In this document: positions 18,258 through 27,665 of the stretch, piece by piece
Layout of the letters: the number at the start of each line of letters is the position of its first letter
Position numbering within the stretch: the stretch's first letter is position 1
Origin: Rhodospirillales bacterium
GTDB lineage: Bacteria > Pseudomonadota > Alphaproteobacteria > Micavibrionales > Micavibrionaceae
Direction of reading: 5' to 3'
NCBI GenBank assembly: GCA_020638285.1
Contig: JACKIV010000001.1
Location: 124,001-188,000 of the forward strand
Length of the DNA: 64,000 nt
The notes under the pieces: model-generated
What the model was told of the DNA's origin: nothing
The model's database searches: none
What the model saw: only the letters and a program-made list of their open reading frames with translations
Program-made: the position numbers and the translations under genes

Positions 18258-18408
18258 CGTGCTTCAGCCCTATCCTTTTGGTGAGAGTCCAGGCGCATTG
18301 GTATTATACGTAAGAAAAAGCTTGATGTTGACGTAATAATAAATTATCTCTCTGAAACATAATAAAAAACTCAAGGCGTGGATAAAAAACACAGTGTGGA
18401 GGAAAATC

Positions 18409-18663
18409 ATGGCGGATTCTGTCAATCATCTTGTTGTCAGCAGACTGGCGGTCGAACGTTGCCAGAACTATGTTGCACACCTGCATGCGCTTATGTATCT
18501 GTGCGAGCCACCCGATCTGGGACTGGACAGCGTCCTTTCAGGCAGCGCGCGTCAACTCATTGGCGCCCTGTCGTCTGAATTAACCCTGATTGGCCATGCG
18601 CTGCGTCTCCCGGAAAATGCGCCGCAGCGCGGAGAGATGCACCTCCGGAAAAAAGCGGGATAG
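18409..18663 (+). CDS. Hypothetical small protein
   Basis: 84 residues starting MADSVNHLVVSRLAVERCQN, largely helical and without a signal peptide or membrane segment. GTGGAGGAAAA upstream is a strong ribosome site. The preceding ~110 bases are AT-rich and could hold its promoter. No family is recognised. It lies 66 bases upstream of the next unknown gene and may be cotranscribed with it. Confidence 0.7.
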   Translation: MADSVNHLVVSRLAVERCQNYVAHLHALMYLCEPPDLGLDSVLSGSARQLIGALSSELTLIGHALRLPENAPQRGEMHLRKKAG

Positions 18664-18729
18664 ACCTTGACGGACGCGGCTTGGCATGCTCTGAGTATGA
18701 AAAATATTCGGCGGGAGAACGGGGCCAAC

Positions 18730-19353
18730 ATGTCTTCAAAAGAACGGATTGAACTTTTTACGCTTGAGGATCACTCCTCGCTGTTTTGCGCGGCGGATTC
18801 CCCGCCCGGACGCGAGGAGTGGGAAGCGATCGAAATGATCGGGGCGGTTCTTTGTGACCTGTTTTATTCCCTGTATTATCGCCCCGTAAGTGCGTGTTAT
18901 GCCCATGTTAATGGAGATTTTCCCCGTTCTTTTGCTTTTGAGACGTATTATCCGAGTGATTTTCAGACAGCAGGCCGCCTGCGTGAATTTTTCAATGTTC
19001 TATCGGTCGTCAGTGATGAACTGCCTGTTTCCGGCATCGTGGTCTCAAAAGAGCATCAGGTTGTTTCCGCTGCACGTTTTTCAGATTACGTCGATCTGGT
19101 CGTGTTTTTTCTGGGCAGTGTGGAGCCATCGAACGGGCAGTGCTACACTCTCCGGGCTTTCCCGGAAGACATCAGGCATCTGGTTAACCTGACCGATGCG
19201 GCGCGATATGGTAAAAAAAACAGAGGACCCTTTCTACTCTTTCCGCCTCCATTAGACAACGCCGGGCAAACAAGGGCCTTATCGCGTGCCGGTGGAGCCA
19301 AATCCACCCGCGCCGCGCGCGGTCTCATCCAGATTGTTTGTCTCGGTCCATGA
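18730..19353 (+). CDS. Hypothetical protein with probable 3' frameshift at an A8 tract
   Basis: Begins [19 protein letters not shown]; about 160 residues look like a natural soluble protein (e.g. [34 protein letters not shown]). No family is recognised. After the homopolymer of eight A at 19213-19220 the reading frame becomes unnatural and runs 75 bases antisense into dut. With one A fewer the protein would end [13 protein letters not shown] with a stop at 19253-19255, before dut. I read this as an indel or slippage site. The start could also be an upstream Met. Confidence 0.65.
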   Translation: MSSKERIELFTLEDHSSLFCAADSPPGREEWEAIEMIGAVLCDLFYSLYYRPVSACYAHVNGDFPRSFAFETYYPSDFQTAGRLREFFNVLSVVSDELPVSGIVVSKEHQVVSAARFSDYVDLVVFFLGSVEPSNGQCYTLRAFPEDIRHLVNLTDAARYGKKNRGPFLLFPPPLDNAGQTRALSRAGGAKSTRAARGLIQIVCLGP

Positions 19354-19776
19354 AACGCGGGTGACGGGTGCAACGATCATCTGGGCGATTCGCATGCCGC
19401 GCTCAATGAGGAAGCCCTCTTTCCCATGATTAACCAGAATCACCTTGATTTCACCCCGGTAATCGGCGTCGATGGTCCCGGGCGCGTTCAGAACTGTAAC
19501 GGCGTTTTTGGCGGCAAGGCCCGATCGCGGACGGATCTGTGCTTCGTAACCGGGGGGCAAAGCAATGGCAATTCCTGTAGAGATCAGGGCCTTCGCGCCC
19601 GGTTCGAGAACCACGGGCGTATCCAGCGCGGCCATAAGGTCCATCCCCGCCGCATGCGCGCTCGCATAACCGGGCAAAGGCAGATCAGCGCCATGGGGAA
19701 GCCTCTGTATGAATACGGCAATTCCTTGCGCCGGAGCATCGAAAGCCGGAAGGGTCTGCGCGGACGAACGGGTCAT
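19279..19776 (-). CDS. dut: Deoxyuridine 5'-triphosphate nucleotidohydrolase (dUTPase)
   Basis: Hydrolyses dUTP to dUMP, keeping uracil out of DNA and feeding dTMP synthesis. 165 residues with the trimeric dUTPase motifs in order: [48 protein letters not shown] and the C-terminal [11 protein letters not shown] lid. Complete and normal. Convergent with the preceding hypothetical gene. Confidence 0.97.
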   Translation of the reverse strand: MTRSSAQTLPAFDAPAQGIAVFIQRLPHGADLPLPGYASAHAAGMDLMAALDTPVVLEPGAKALISTGIAIALPPGYEAQIRPRSGLAAKNAVTVLNAPGTIDADYRGEIKVILVNHGKEGFLIERGMRIAQMIVAPVTRVSWTETNNLDETARGAGGFGSTGTR

Positions 19777-19845
19777 GAAAGTGTTTCCTTTTCAATGGTT
19801 TTATCGGGATTATGGGTCTCGGGGCTGCTCATTCTTTAACAGTCA

Positions 19846-19992
19846 TCGGCCTGAAAATCATACAGATCTGGCGTTCCGCCTGATAGCAAACCACGAAGGC
19901 ACAAAGACACGAAGAGCCTGATAAAAGAGCTAAAACTCCGTGTCTTCGTGGTAAAAAACCAGACTCCCCACCCTGTGCAATTTCTAACTTAA
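19846..19992. repeat. MITE-like inverted-repeat element, copy 2
   Basis: About 147 bp, same design as 1615-1771: left end TGAAAAT..TACAG (to 19865), right end CTGTGCAATTTCTAACTTAA (19973-19992), and an internal inverted pair CCACGAAGGCACAAAGACACGAAG (from ~19891) and GTGTCTTCGTGGT (to ~19952). Its right terminal repeat enters the 3' end of the glycosyltransferase gene and supplies the last two codons and the TAG stop. Confidence 0.75.
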
Positions 19993-21162
19993 GGGGCCAC
20001 ATGACTCATACCCTGAAATGAGCCCTTCGTAAAGGGTGCGGGCGGCGCGTGTAACGGCTTGCGCGGAAAAATCTTTTTCAAGCACGATGGAGGGACTGGC
20101 GGCAGACCATCTGCGCAAAAGCTCTGGATCGCGGGCCACGGACTCCAACGCTTCGACCAGCGCCAACACATCGCCCGGCGGAACCAGAATTCCGTTGCGC
20201 TTCGGCTCCACGACCTCACGGCATCCCGGCACATCGCTCGCTACAATCCCGCGTCCGCAGGCGGCAGCTTCCAGCAAAGATTTGGGAATGCCCTCCCCGC
20301 CCAAAGACGGCTGCACAGCCAGATGGGCCTGCGTCCAGATCTCCCGCATGTCGCCCTGATGACGTTTCCAGACGACGTTGGACGTGGCCGCCTGCCAGTC
20401 CTGAATGTCCTGAGCCGTCCAGCTGCCCGGATTGTTCAGATCCGGTGCGCCGCACAGCCACAGACGCAGGGTCGGCGCGCGGGTCTGAAGCTGTTCAAAG
20501 GCCGTCCGCAAGATGGTCAGGCCCTTGATTCCGATCATGCGGCCTGCAAAAACACAGACGATTTCATCTGTCTTTTCCGGCAAAGGCAGCGGCGCAAAAT
20601 GGTTCGTATCAACGCCTGAACCCGGGATCAGGGCAATGTTTTCAAGAGGAGAGATCTTCAGTGTGCTCAGGCGCGTCCGGTCGTCCGGATTCTGGACAAG
20701 CGTAATAGATCCGGGCCTGTGCAGCAAAAATCCCAAAACAGGCCGGAGAATGCCTCGCAGACAGCGCGCGCGAAAATCGTCTGCCGTAAAAATATACCCC
20801 AGCCCGGCAAACGCATTGATCGATCGAGGGACGCGGCACAGCCACGCCGCCAGAGCGCCCCACAAAATGGCTTTGACGGTGATATGGTGAACGAGGGCCG
20901 GAGATTCTCGGCGATAAATCCGGATCAGGTCGAAAAGGGCACGAATTTCCCGAAGGGGATTGAGTCCGCCCTGCCCGATCCGGCAGGGGATGAGGCGAAT
21001 GCCGACCTCTTCGATTCGGGCGCGGCAGGTGGATGATCCTGTGACCAGCGCAACGTCAAATCCGGCCATCTGCGCTGCTCGGGCCATCGGCATGCGGTGA
21101 GAATAAAAATAGGCATCGTTTGGAACAAGATAAAGCAAAAGGGGCTTCACCCTCCGCCTCAC
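19984..21162 (-). CDS. Glycosyltransferase, GT4 family
   Basis: A retaining nucleotide-sugar glycosyltransferase of the GT-B fold. The N-terminal Rossmann half has [31 protein letters not shown] and [11 protein letters not shown]. The C-terminal donor half has [12 protein letters not shown] and the donor site [19 protein letters not shown]...[13 protein letters not shown] with the [10 protein letters not shown] (EX7E-like) stretch. This profile matches enzymes of exopolysaccharide or O-antigen clusters, but no such cluster is adjacent. Its start overlaps the rpoZ stop by 4 bases (ATGA). The final LS and stop come from the MITE-like repeat, so the original C-terminus may have been altered. Confidence 0.87.
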   Translation of the reverse strand: MRRRVKPLLLYLVPNDAYFYSHRMPMARAAQMAGFDVALVTGSSTCRARIEEVGIRLIPCRIGQGGLNPLREIRALFDLIRIYRRESPALVHHITVKAILWGALAAWLCRVPRSINAFAGLGYIFTADDFRARCLRGILRPVLGFLLHRPGSITLVQNPDDRTRLSTLKISPLENIALIPGSGVDTNHFAPLPLPEKTDEIVCVFAGRMIGIKGLTILRTAFEQLQTRAPTLRLWLCGAPDLNNPGSWTAQDIQDWQAATSNVVWKRHQGDMREIWTQAHLAVQPSLGGEGIPKSLLEAAACGRGIVASDVPGCREVVEPKRNGILVPPGDVLALVEALESVARDPELLRRWSAASPSIVLEKDFSAQAVTRAARTLYEGLISGYESCGPLS

Positions 21163-21560
21163 TTGTCGTCGACAGGGGTGCCCGCGATGTCTTCAAGAGT
21201 CGGGTCAGAGTCCTCGCCCAACAGGTCGTCGTCGGCGTCTTCATCGTCAAGAGGACGATCCCCGTCTGAAAGAGCATTCCAGTCGTCTTCACCTTCCATG
21301 AGGTCGATGATTTCCTCTTCCTCTTCCTCGGCGCGATAGACGCGCTGGTGACTACGAACCAGATCCTCCCGAAGATCGTCGGTCGAGACCGCACCATCTG
21401 CAATCTCTCTCAGGGAAACGACGGGGTTCTTGTCATTGTCACGCTCCACCAGAATCTGGGTACCGGAGCCGATTCGCCGCGCGCGCTGCGCTGCCAGCAT
21501 GACAAGTTCGAAACGGTTTGGAACGATCTCAACGCAATCTTCAACGGTAACGCGGGCCAT
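21159..21560 (-). CDS. rpoZ: RNA polymerase omega subunit
   Basis: Assists RNA polymerase assembly by latching onto beta-prime. [30 protein letters not shown] is the canonical omega N-terminus, followed by [13 protein letters not shown]. At 133 residues it is longer than E. coli omega (~91) because of an acidic tail ([16 protein letters not shown] and further Asp runs). Usually spoT/relA follows; here a glycosyltransferase is translationally coupled to it instead. Confidence 0.93.
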   Translation of the reverse strand: MARVTVEDCVEIVPNRFELVMLAAQRARRIGSGTQILVERDNDKNPVVSLREIADGAVSTDDLREDLVRSHQRVYRAEEEEEEIIDLMEGEDDWNALSDGDRPLDDEDADDDLLGEDSDPTLEDIAGTPVDDK

Positions 21561-21841
21561 GGTCTGCCTTCCGGTGTGGCTTAGGGTCCAGTCAAGGGCC
21601 GTTTATAAGGGGTTCGTTCGCAAAAAGCAAGCCTTTGGCGCTTTTTTCGTTTTTTGTCCCGAGGATGTGGAAAAGCATTGAAAAAATCTATATCAATCGT
21701 TACTAATGTACGCCCCGGTTCAAGGGCTTTAAAAGGTCACAGGTTTATGCGTCGATTTGAAGCCCGGTGTGTTTTTGCCTAAATCTTTTGTTTCGGAGAG
21801 AAATAGCCCTTTTAACAACAAGCTTTCAGAAAAGGACTTCG

Positions 21842-22516
21842 ATGATGTCTTCCAGAAAAAATGAAAAATCCGGCATTCCTTTCCCTTTTTACCCCGAAGA
21901 AAAAGTCGCGATTTTCATTGATGGTTCGAACCTGTACGCCGCCGCGCGCGCCTTGAATTTCGACATTGACTACCGCCTTTTGCTTCAATGGGGGGCGAGC
22001 CATGGCCGCCTTGTACGCGCCTTTTACTATACGGCGCTGGTCGAGGATCAGGAGTATTCCCCGATTCGGCCCCTCGTGGACTGGCTGGACTATAACGGCT
22101 ATACGATGGTAACCAAGCCCACAAAGGAATTCGTGGATTCCCAGGGGCGCCGCAAGATCAAGGGAAATATGGACATCGAACTGGCCATCGACGTCATGGA
22201 AATGGCTGAAAATCTGGATCATATTATCCTGTTTTCGGGTGACGGAGATTTCCGCCGCCTGATTGAAGCTGTCCAGCGCAAAGGCGTGCGCGTTACGGTC
22301 GTCAGTACGATCAAATCCTCTCCGCCCATGGTGGCGGACGAGCTGCGTCGTCAAGCCGACCATTTTCTGGATTTGGAGATGCTGGCCCCGGATATCCAGC
22401 GCGCCTATCCTGGCGGCGTGCGTCCGGTGCGCGAAGACACCTACGGCCCCCGCATCGCGCGGCAGGGAGCGACGGGGCTTTGGATTCCGGAGGCGATGGG
22501 GATGACGACGAATTAG
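21842..22516 (+). CDS. NYN-domain (LabA/DUF88-like) protein, apparently frameshifted at the 3' end
   Basis: The NYN domain is a PIN-like nuclease fold. Motifs: VAIFIDGSNLYAA (first Asp), FYYTALVEDQEYSP, KGNMDIELAIDVMEM and the acidic pair LFSGDGDFRRLIEAVQRKG. The protein is probably a cytoplasmic RNA-processing nuclease. The annotated frame ends WIPEAMGMTTN at 22516, but the frame one base back reads a highly acidic tail (DGDDDELEDDDLNRLPSYI) up to a stop at 22552-22554. Acidic tails of this kind occur in alphaproteobacterial homologues as I recall them. The likely indel lies between ~22440 and 22480 (CCCCC at 22447-22451 or GGGG at 22474-22477). Confidence 0.85.
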   Translation: MMSSRKNEKSGIPFPFYPEEKVAIFIDGSNLYAAARALNFDIDYRLLLQWGASHGRLVRAFYYTALVEDQEYSPIRPLVDWLDYNGYTMVTKPTKEFVDSQGRRKIKGNMDIELAIDVMEMAENLDHIILFSGDGDFRRLIEAVQRKGVRVTVVSTIKSSPPMVADELRRQADHFLDLEMLAPDIQRAYPGGVRPVREDTYGPRIARQGATGLWIPEAMGMTTN

Positions 22517-22639
22517 AGGACGACGATCTGAATCGTCTGCCGAGTTACATCTGAGATTCTTCTAAGAGCCGGTTTTTTCGGGGGTATGGACCTGTCTCCC
22601 CTTTCCAAACCGTGCGCCGGGCGCTACGATGCACAGGCC

Positions 22640-23500
22640 ATGATACAGGATAATATTTCGACCAGACGCCATTTCATTTTACATCTCGTTTCCGATTCTA
22701 CGGGTACGACGATTCAGGGCCTTGCCCGTGCCTGTCTGGCGCAGTTCGACGATATCGAGCCGGAGCATAAAATCTGGCCGATGATTCGGACGGAGGAGCA
22801 GCTGACACGGGTTCTGGAGCGCATTTCCGCCGCGCCCGGCCCGGTTTTGTTCACCATCATCGACGAAAATCTGCGCCGCATCCTGCAAAAGCACTGTCAC
22901 GATCTGGGTATCCCGGCAATGGCCATTCTGGATCCGGTTCTGAAGGGATTTTCGTCTTATCTGGGCCTTGCGCCTCATGGCGTTCCCGGGCTTCAGCACG
23001 CGATGGATGACGCGTACTTCGATCGGATGGAAGCGGTGGATTTCGCCCTGTCTTACGATGACGGGCGCAATCTGGAAGGGATCGGCGAGGCCGATGTGAT
23101 TCTGGTCGGCGTCTCGCGGACCTCCAAAACACCCACCTGTTTCTTTCTGGCCAAGCAGGGCATCCGCGCCGCAAACATTCCGCTTGTTCCTCTTGTCCCG
23201 TTTCCCGATCACGTCGCCTCTTACGAGCATCCTTTGTTCGTTGGTCTGATCCAGTCTCCGCAGCATCTGGTGCACCTGCGGCGCAGCAGGCTTCACGCCG
23301 ACGGGGTGAAGGAGCTGGAGGGGAATGCCTATCTGGATATCGACGCCGTGACCGACGAGATTCGGGATGCCAGACGGATTTTCAGCCGCCATGGCTGGCC
23401 TGTGATTGATGTCTCTCGCCGTTCGATTGAGGAAACCGCCGCCGAGATTCAATCCCTTCTTCAGGCGCTTCGGGAAAAGCGCAAGGACGGCACGGCGTGA
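22640..23500 (+). CDS. ppsR: Pyruvate,phosphate dikinase / PEP synthase regulatory protein
   Basis: Bifunctional kinase and Pi-dependent phosphorylase that switches PPDK or PEP synthase off and on (DUF299 family). 286 residues with HLVSDSTGTT near the N-terminus, the P-loop-like VGVSRTSKTPTC, and the FVGLIQSP and YLDIDAVTDEIRDARRIF C-terminal signatures. The start MIQDNIS at 22640 is chosen; a longer start at 22586 is possible. First gene of a run of five genes overlapping by 4 bases each. Confidence 0.93.
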   Translation: MIQDNISTRRHFILHLVSDSTGTTIQGLARACLAQFDDIEPEHKIWPMIRTEEQLTRVLERISAAPGPVLFTIIDENLRRILQKHCHDLGIPAMAILDPVLKGFSSYLGLAPHGVPGLQHAMDDAYFDRMEAVDFALSYDDGRNLEGIGEADVILVGVSRTSKTPTCFFLAKQGIRAANIPLVPLVPFPDHVASYEHPLFVGLIQSPQHLVHLRRSRLHADGVKELEGNAYLDIDAVTDEIRDARRIFSRHGWPVIDVSRRSIEETAAEIQSLLQALREKRKDGTA

Positions 23501-24087
23501 ACCTGATTCTTGCTTCTGGCAGCATCTACCGGAAAAAACTTCTTGAAAATGCCGGACTGGCGTTTGAGGTTTTTCCCGCGGATATTGACGAGGAATCCCT
23601 TGCCGCCGATGGTATGCGTCGCGGCGATTCGCCAGATGTGATCTGCGCGGCTTTGGCCCGCGCCAAGGCGCTTGAAGTTTCACGGAAACACACGGACGCC
23701 CTGGTGATCGGTGCGGATCAGATGCTCTATGACGACCGGGCGGTGCGGTTCAAATCACCCACGCCGGAAGTCGCCGTGGCGACGCTGATGGCGCTTCGGG
23801 GCCGGGAACACAGATTGACCTCGTGCGTCTGTGCCGCGCGGGACGGAAAACTCCTCTGGGAACATGCCGATTCCGCCACTATGACGATGCGGAACTTTGA
23901 CGAGTCCTTTGCCCGACGGTATGTGGACAAGATCGGTGATGCAGCGCTGCGTTGCGTCGGAGGGTACGAATATGAAGGTCCGGGGGCATGGCTGTTTGAA
24001 AAAACGCAAGGCGACGGGTTTACGATTCAAGGGTTGCCCCTTGTGCCCCTTTTGAACTTTCTGATGAAACAGGGGTTTGGGCTGTGA
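23497..24087 (+). CDS. maf: Maf-family nucleotide pyrophosphatase
   Basis: House-cleaning pyrophosphatase that hydrolyses non-canonical or pyrimidine NTPs. 196 residues beginning LILASGSIYRKKLLENAGL (Maf signature), with VIGADQMLY and the C-terminal FTIQGLPLVPLLNFL. GTG start overlapping the ppsR stop. One change is visible: the usual SxRR is SIYRKK. Confidence 0.92.
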   Translation: MNLILASGSIYRKKLLENAGLAFEVFPADIDEESLAADGMRRGDSPDVICAALARAKALEVSRKHTDALVIGADQMLYDDRAVRFKSPTPEVAVATLMALRGREHRLTSCVCAARDGKLLWEHADSATMTMRNFDESFARRYVDKIGDAALRCVGGYEYEGPGAWLFEKTQGDGFTIQGLPLVPLLNFLMKQGFGL

Positions 24088-24953
24088 CGGGACAGGTGGC
24101 CAGCACCCCTTTTGTTCGCGCCGGAGTTATCGGTCATCCGGTCTCTCACAGCCTGTCCCCGCGCATTCATTCTTACTGGATCAAACGCTATGGGCTTTCG
24201 GGATCGTACCAGGCTGCCGATATTCCGCCTGAATCCCTTGAAGGTATGCTGTCTGCTCTGATCCGCCGTGGATGGCGCGGGTTCAACGTGACGGTTCCGC
24301 ACAAGCGCGCTGTCATGGGTTTGTGCGCCGAACTGGACGATACGGCGCGCCGGGTGGGCGCAGTGAATACGGTGGTGGTGGATGTGCGTGGAAAGCTTCA
24401 TGGATCCAACACCGATCTGTTTGGTTTCCGGGAAAATCTTCGGCGCGGCGCACCCGAATTTAATCCGGCCAGCGGTCCGGCGGTGGTTCTTGGCGCAGGC
24501 GGCGCGGCGCGGGCGGTTGTGGAATCCCTGATCGATTCGGGTGTGGCGGAAATCCGTCTGCTCAACCGCACAATGACTCATGCGAATGCCCTTGCGCAAA
24601 CCGCCAGCTTTCCTTCGCGGGTGCGCGTTTCGTCATGGGAGGATCGGCATGCGGCGCTTTCGGGAGCGGCGCTTCTCGTCAACACAACAACGCTGGGGAT
24701 GCGTGGCACGTCGCCGCTGGATCTGGATTTGAGCGCCCTGCCCTGCGAAGCCGTCGTCAACGATATTGTCTATGCACCGCTTATGACGGATTTACTGATC
24801 CGGGCTCAATCGCGCGGGCATAAAATTGTGACGGGCCTCGGGATGCTGATTCATCAGGCGCGCCCGGCTTTCTCGGCGTGGTTTGGGACGTTTCCGGATG
24901 TGACGGAGGAACTCTGCACAGAGCTTTTGTCCGTATGCGGAGAACATTCATGA
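24084..24953 (+). CDS. aroE: Shikimate dehydrogenase
   Basis: NADPH-dependent reduction of 3-dehydroshikimate in aromatic amino acid synthesis. 289 residues with GHPVSHSLSPRIHSYW (substrate site), FNVTVPHK (catalytic Lys), GAVNTVV, the dinucleotide motif VLGAGGAARAV and NTTTLGM. GTG start overlapping maf by 4 bases. Part of the ppsR-maf-aroE-coaE-dnaQ operon. Confidence 0.96.
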   Translation: MTGQVASTPFVRAGVIGHPVSHSLSPRIHSYWIKRYGLSGSYQAADIPPESLEGMLSALIRRGWRGFNVTVPHKRAVMGLCAELDDTARRVGAVNTVVVDVRGKLHGSNTDLFGFRENLRRGAPEFNPASGPAVVLGAGGAARAVVESLIDSGVAEIRLLNRTMTHANALAQTASFPSRVRVSSWEDRHAALSGAALLVNTTTLGMRGTSPLDLDLSALPCEAVVNDIVYAPLMTDLLIRAQSRGHKIVTGLGMLIHQARPAFSAWFGTFPDVTEELCTELLSVCGEHS

Positions 24954-25576
24954 TCGGTGGACTGAAAGTCATCGGCCTGACCGGCTCCATCGGCATGGGA
25001 AAGAGTCTGGCCGCCAGCATGCTGCGCCAGATGGGGTTGCCGATTTTTGATTCGGACGCCTGCGCGCGCGGGGCGTTGGAGCCGGACGGAGAAGCCTTTC
25101 TTGCGGTTGCACAGGAATTTCCCGAGGCTTTCGACTCGCGCAGGGGAACGATAGACCGAGCGCGGCTGAGCGCGATCGTTTTCGGGAATCCCGCCCGGCG
25201 CGCTGTTCTTGAGTCGATTGTCCATCCGCTGGTATGGCAGGCGCAGAAAAAATTCCTGCTCCGCGCCCGGCGGACGGGGGTGCGCACAGTGGTTCTGGAT
25301 ATTCCTCTTTTGTTTGAAACGGGTGCGCAGACTCGCTGTGATGCTGTGCTGTGCGTGAGCGCGCCGCCCTTCGTTCAGAGGGCGCGGGTTCTGGCGCGTC
25401 CGGGGATGAGTAATGCAACTCTCAAAGGGATTCTATCGGCGCAGAAAACCGACGCTCAAAAACGCAGGCGAGCCACCCGCGTCATCCGCACAGGACTTGG
25501 CCGCGCCGCCACCTTTGCCGCGCTGCGGAGATTCCTGCACGATATTCAATCCGTTCGGCGAAAGAAAAAGCCATGA
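24950..25576 (+). CDS. coaE: Dephospho-CoA kinase
   Basis: Last step of coenzyme A synthesis. 208 residues with the P-loop [11 protein letters not shown] near residues 9-19, [20 protein letters not shown], and [11 protein letters not shown]. The ATG at 24950 overlaps the aroE stop by 4 bases; upstream in-frame starts inside aroE are rejected. The C-terminal lid is somewhat divergent. Confidence 0.94.
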   Translation: MIGGLKVIGLTGSIGMGKSLAASMLRQMGLPIFDSDACARGALEPDGEAFLAVAQEFPEAFDSRRGTIDRARLSAIVFGNPARRAVLESIVHPLVWQAQKKFLLRARRTGVRTVVLDIPLLFETGAQTRCDAVLCVSAPPFVQRARVLARPGMSNATLKGILSAQKTDAQKRRRATRVIRTGLGRAATFAALRRFLHDIQSVRRKKKP

Positions 25577-26280
25577 CCCGCGAGATCGTTCTGGACACGG
25601 AAACCACCGGACTGGATCCGGCACAGGGGCACCGGATCGTTGAAATTGGCTGCGTTGAGCTTGTCAACCACATCCCGACAGGCCGGACGTGGCAGACCTA
25701 TCTGAACCCCGAGCGCGATGTGCCGCCCGAGGTGGTCGCTGTTCATGGACTGAGCGCCGAATTTCTATCCGACAAGCCGGTTTTTGCGCAGGCGTTTCCT
25801 GAATTTCTGGATTTTATCGAACACGACTCCTTCCTTGTCATTCACAATGCCTCGTTCGACATGAAGTTTCTGAACGCCGAACTGAAGAAAGTCGGCCACC
25901 CCGGTCTGTCAGGCAAACGGGTGATTGATACGCTCCAGATCGCGCGGGAGAAATTCCCCGGTGCGCCGTCCAGTCTTGATGCGCTCTGCAAGCGGTTTTC
26001 CGTGGATAATACCGGGCGGAATTTTCACGGGGCTTTGCTCGATTCTCTCCTTCTGGCCGAAGTTTATCTGGCGCTCATGGGCGGGCGTCAACAAGGACTG
26101 TCTCTGGGGGAGGCCAAGCTTGATGGTGCCACGCTGTTTTCCGGAGGCGCGCCGATTCGCGAACGCCCTTTTCGTCCGGCGCGGCCTCATGCGCCTTCCG
26201 ATCAGGAAAATGCTGCCCATGCGGCCTTGCTTGAACGTCTGACCGATCCGGTGTGGAAGAAAATCTCTGTCGGCTCCTGA
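25573..26280 (+). CDS. dnaQ: DNA polymerase III epsilon subunit (proofreading exonuclease)
   Basis: 3'-5' exonuclease of the replicative polymerase. 235 residues with Exo [11 protein letters not shown], Exo [15 protein letters not shown] and Exo [17 protein letters not shown] (DEDDh family, His present). The C-terminal ~70 residues are a basic linker that normally binds the alpha subunit. Overlaps coaE by 4 bases and ends the operon. Confidence 0.96.
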   Translation: MTREIVLDTETTGLDPAQGHRIVEIGCVELVNHIPTGRTWQTYLNPERDVPPEVVAVHGLSAEFLSDKPVFAQAFPEFLDFIEHDSFLVIHNASFDMKFLNAELKKVGHPGLSGKRVIDTLQIAREKFPGAPSSLDALCKRFSVDNTGRNFHGALLDSLLLAEVYLALMGGRQQGLSLGEAKLDGATLFSGGAPIRERPFRPARPHAPSDQENAAHAALLERLTDPVWKKISVGS

Positions 26281-26377
26281 CCTGTTCAAAATCCTCCCGA
26301 TCAGGCGCAAATTCCGGTATAATGAGCAGGTAAGGCCCGCCCAGAATTGCTGCGCCGCACAACGAAAGGGGTGTGTG

Positions 26378-26767
26378 ATGAAACGGTCATTTGTATTCTT
26401 CGCCTTGATTTTCTTTTGTCTGTATGGAGCCCCGGTTCGAGCGCAGGAAGTTCTGGCCTCTCCGATCTGTCTAACGATTCATAATGTTGCGCCGTGGAGT
26501 GTAACGGGCAGTCTGGCCAGTCAGTCTTTCACTGCGCCCAACGGCGTCAAAGCGCATCACCGCATCAATTTTCGCCTTAAACCCGATGAGAAGACCGAGA
26601 TCTGTTCCAGAGGGCCATTTTATCCCGGCCTCAAGCATGAATTGACCTTGCGTACGCTGGTCCCGATTTTCAGCTGCATGACGAGAATGGACAAGGGCGA
26701 AGTCCTGATTAAGGGAGCCTATAAACCCGAAGGCGGGACAAAGACCTGGGCGGAGTGTTTCGATTGA
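26378..26767 (+). CDS. Hypothetical secreted protein
   Basis: 129 residues. Clear signal peptide (MKRSFVFFALIFFCLYGAPVRA, cleavage after residue ~22). The mature part has four Cys (SPICLTIHN, TEICSRG, IFSCMTR, AECFD) that could form two disulphides. No family is recognised. The ATG at 26378 is preceded by GAAAGG. It sits alone between dnaQ and a tRNA-Leu. Confidence 0.75.
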   Translation: MKRSFVFFALIFFCLYGAPVRAQEVLASPICLTIHNVAPWSVTGSLASQSFTAPNGVKAHHRINFRLKPDEKTEICSRGPFYPGLKHELTLRTLVPIFSCMTRMDKGEVLIKGAYKPEGGTKTWAECFD

Positions 26768-26803
26768 TCTGTCCGTTTTCAGATGGCTGCGCTCTGTAAA
26801 CAC

Positions 26804-26890
26804 TGGTGGCCCCGGGGGGACTCGAACCCCCATTCCCTTGCGGGCGAGCGATTTTAAGTCGCTTGCGTCTACCGGTTTCGCCACGGGGCC
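26804..26890 (-). tRNA. tRNA-Leu (anticodon TAA)
   Basis: On the minus strand this 87-base sequence folds as a class II tRNA. Acceptor GGCCCCG pairs with CGGGGCC, the anticodon loop is CTTAAAA, the variable arm is long (GCCCGCAAGGGA), the T loop is GTTCGAGTC, and the 3' CCA is encoded. Confidence 0.97.
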
Positions 26891-26948
26891 GAACGCATAA
26901 AAACACTATGCACAGCGCAGGAAAAATCGCAATGGATCACAGGATTTT

Positions 26949-27596
26949 TCAGGGGTTGAACCGCCGGATATCTGCATCCGGATTCCGGTAAACAAACAGA
27001 CCGGGCGCCAGAGCGATACCGGTTTCGAGATTAAACAGTTCAACTTCGGTGATGAGGCCTTGCGAATCAATCACGCGCCATTTTTTCAGGGCAAGAGGAT
27101 TTTCCGAAAAGCCGAGCGTCAGGGATCCGGCTTGCGGGTCTGCGGTCTGGATCAGGGTAATCTGAAGCAAATCGCCGCCACGCCGGACCTGTGTCACCTG
27201 AACGTCTCCGGACAGGCGCAGATCGGCGCGCAGAAGGAAATCCGCCAGAGTCTGGCCGATGGGCGCGTTGGTCTGTTCACCGAGTTCGCCATCGTAGAAA
27301 TAAATCAGAAATCCATCGGCCACGACGAAATCCCGCGCAGGAGGATCGTATTCAAATCTCAGGCGGCCCGGACGACTCAGGTAAAACGTGCCGGTGCTTT
27401 CGGATCCGTCGGGGGCGGTCTGGAGAAACCGGGCGCGGGCGGTGCCCAGGGCCGAGAGATAGGTTTGTGCTTGAGCCGTCGCCGCGGTTGCCTGAGGCGG
27501 GGAAAGCGTTACCGCGTCCGCGGCGTGGCCATCACCCGGCGCGCGCAAAAGGAAAACCGCAAACAGAAAAGCCGTAACGGCAGGGCGAATCATCAT
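26949..27596 (-). CDS. lolA: Outer-membrane lipoprotein carrier LolA
   Basis: Periplasmic chaperone that ferries lipoproteins from LolCDE to the outer membrane. 215 residues with a signal peptide (AVTAFLFAVFLLRAPGDGHA), ARFLQTAPDGSESTGTFYLSRPGRLRFEYDPP (the LolA hallmark) and LIYFYDGELGEQTNAPIGQTLADFLL. Start at 27596 (MMIRP). A longer start at 27644 is possible but disrupts the signal peptide. Confidence 0.93.
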   Translation of the reverse strand: MMIRPAVTAFLFAVFLLRAPGDGHAADAVTLSPPQATAATAQAQTYLSALGTARARFLQTAPDGSESTGTFYLSRPGRLRFEYDPPARDFVVADGFLIYFYDGELGEQTNAPIGQTLADFLLRADLRLSGDVQVTQVRRGGDLLQITLIQTADPQAGSLTLGFSENPLALKKWRVIDSQGLITEVELFNLETGIALAPGLFVYRNPDADIRRFNP

Positions 27597-27665
27597 GGAA
27601 AACACGTTAGCCGCCCCATGCGGCAAAAGAAAGGCGAAAAACATCAGGCTTGCACGACCAGGCCT

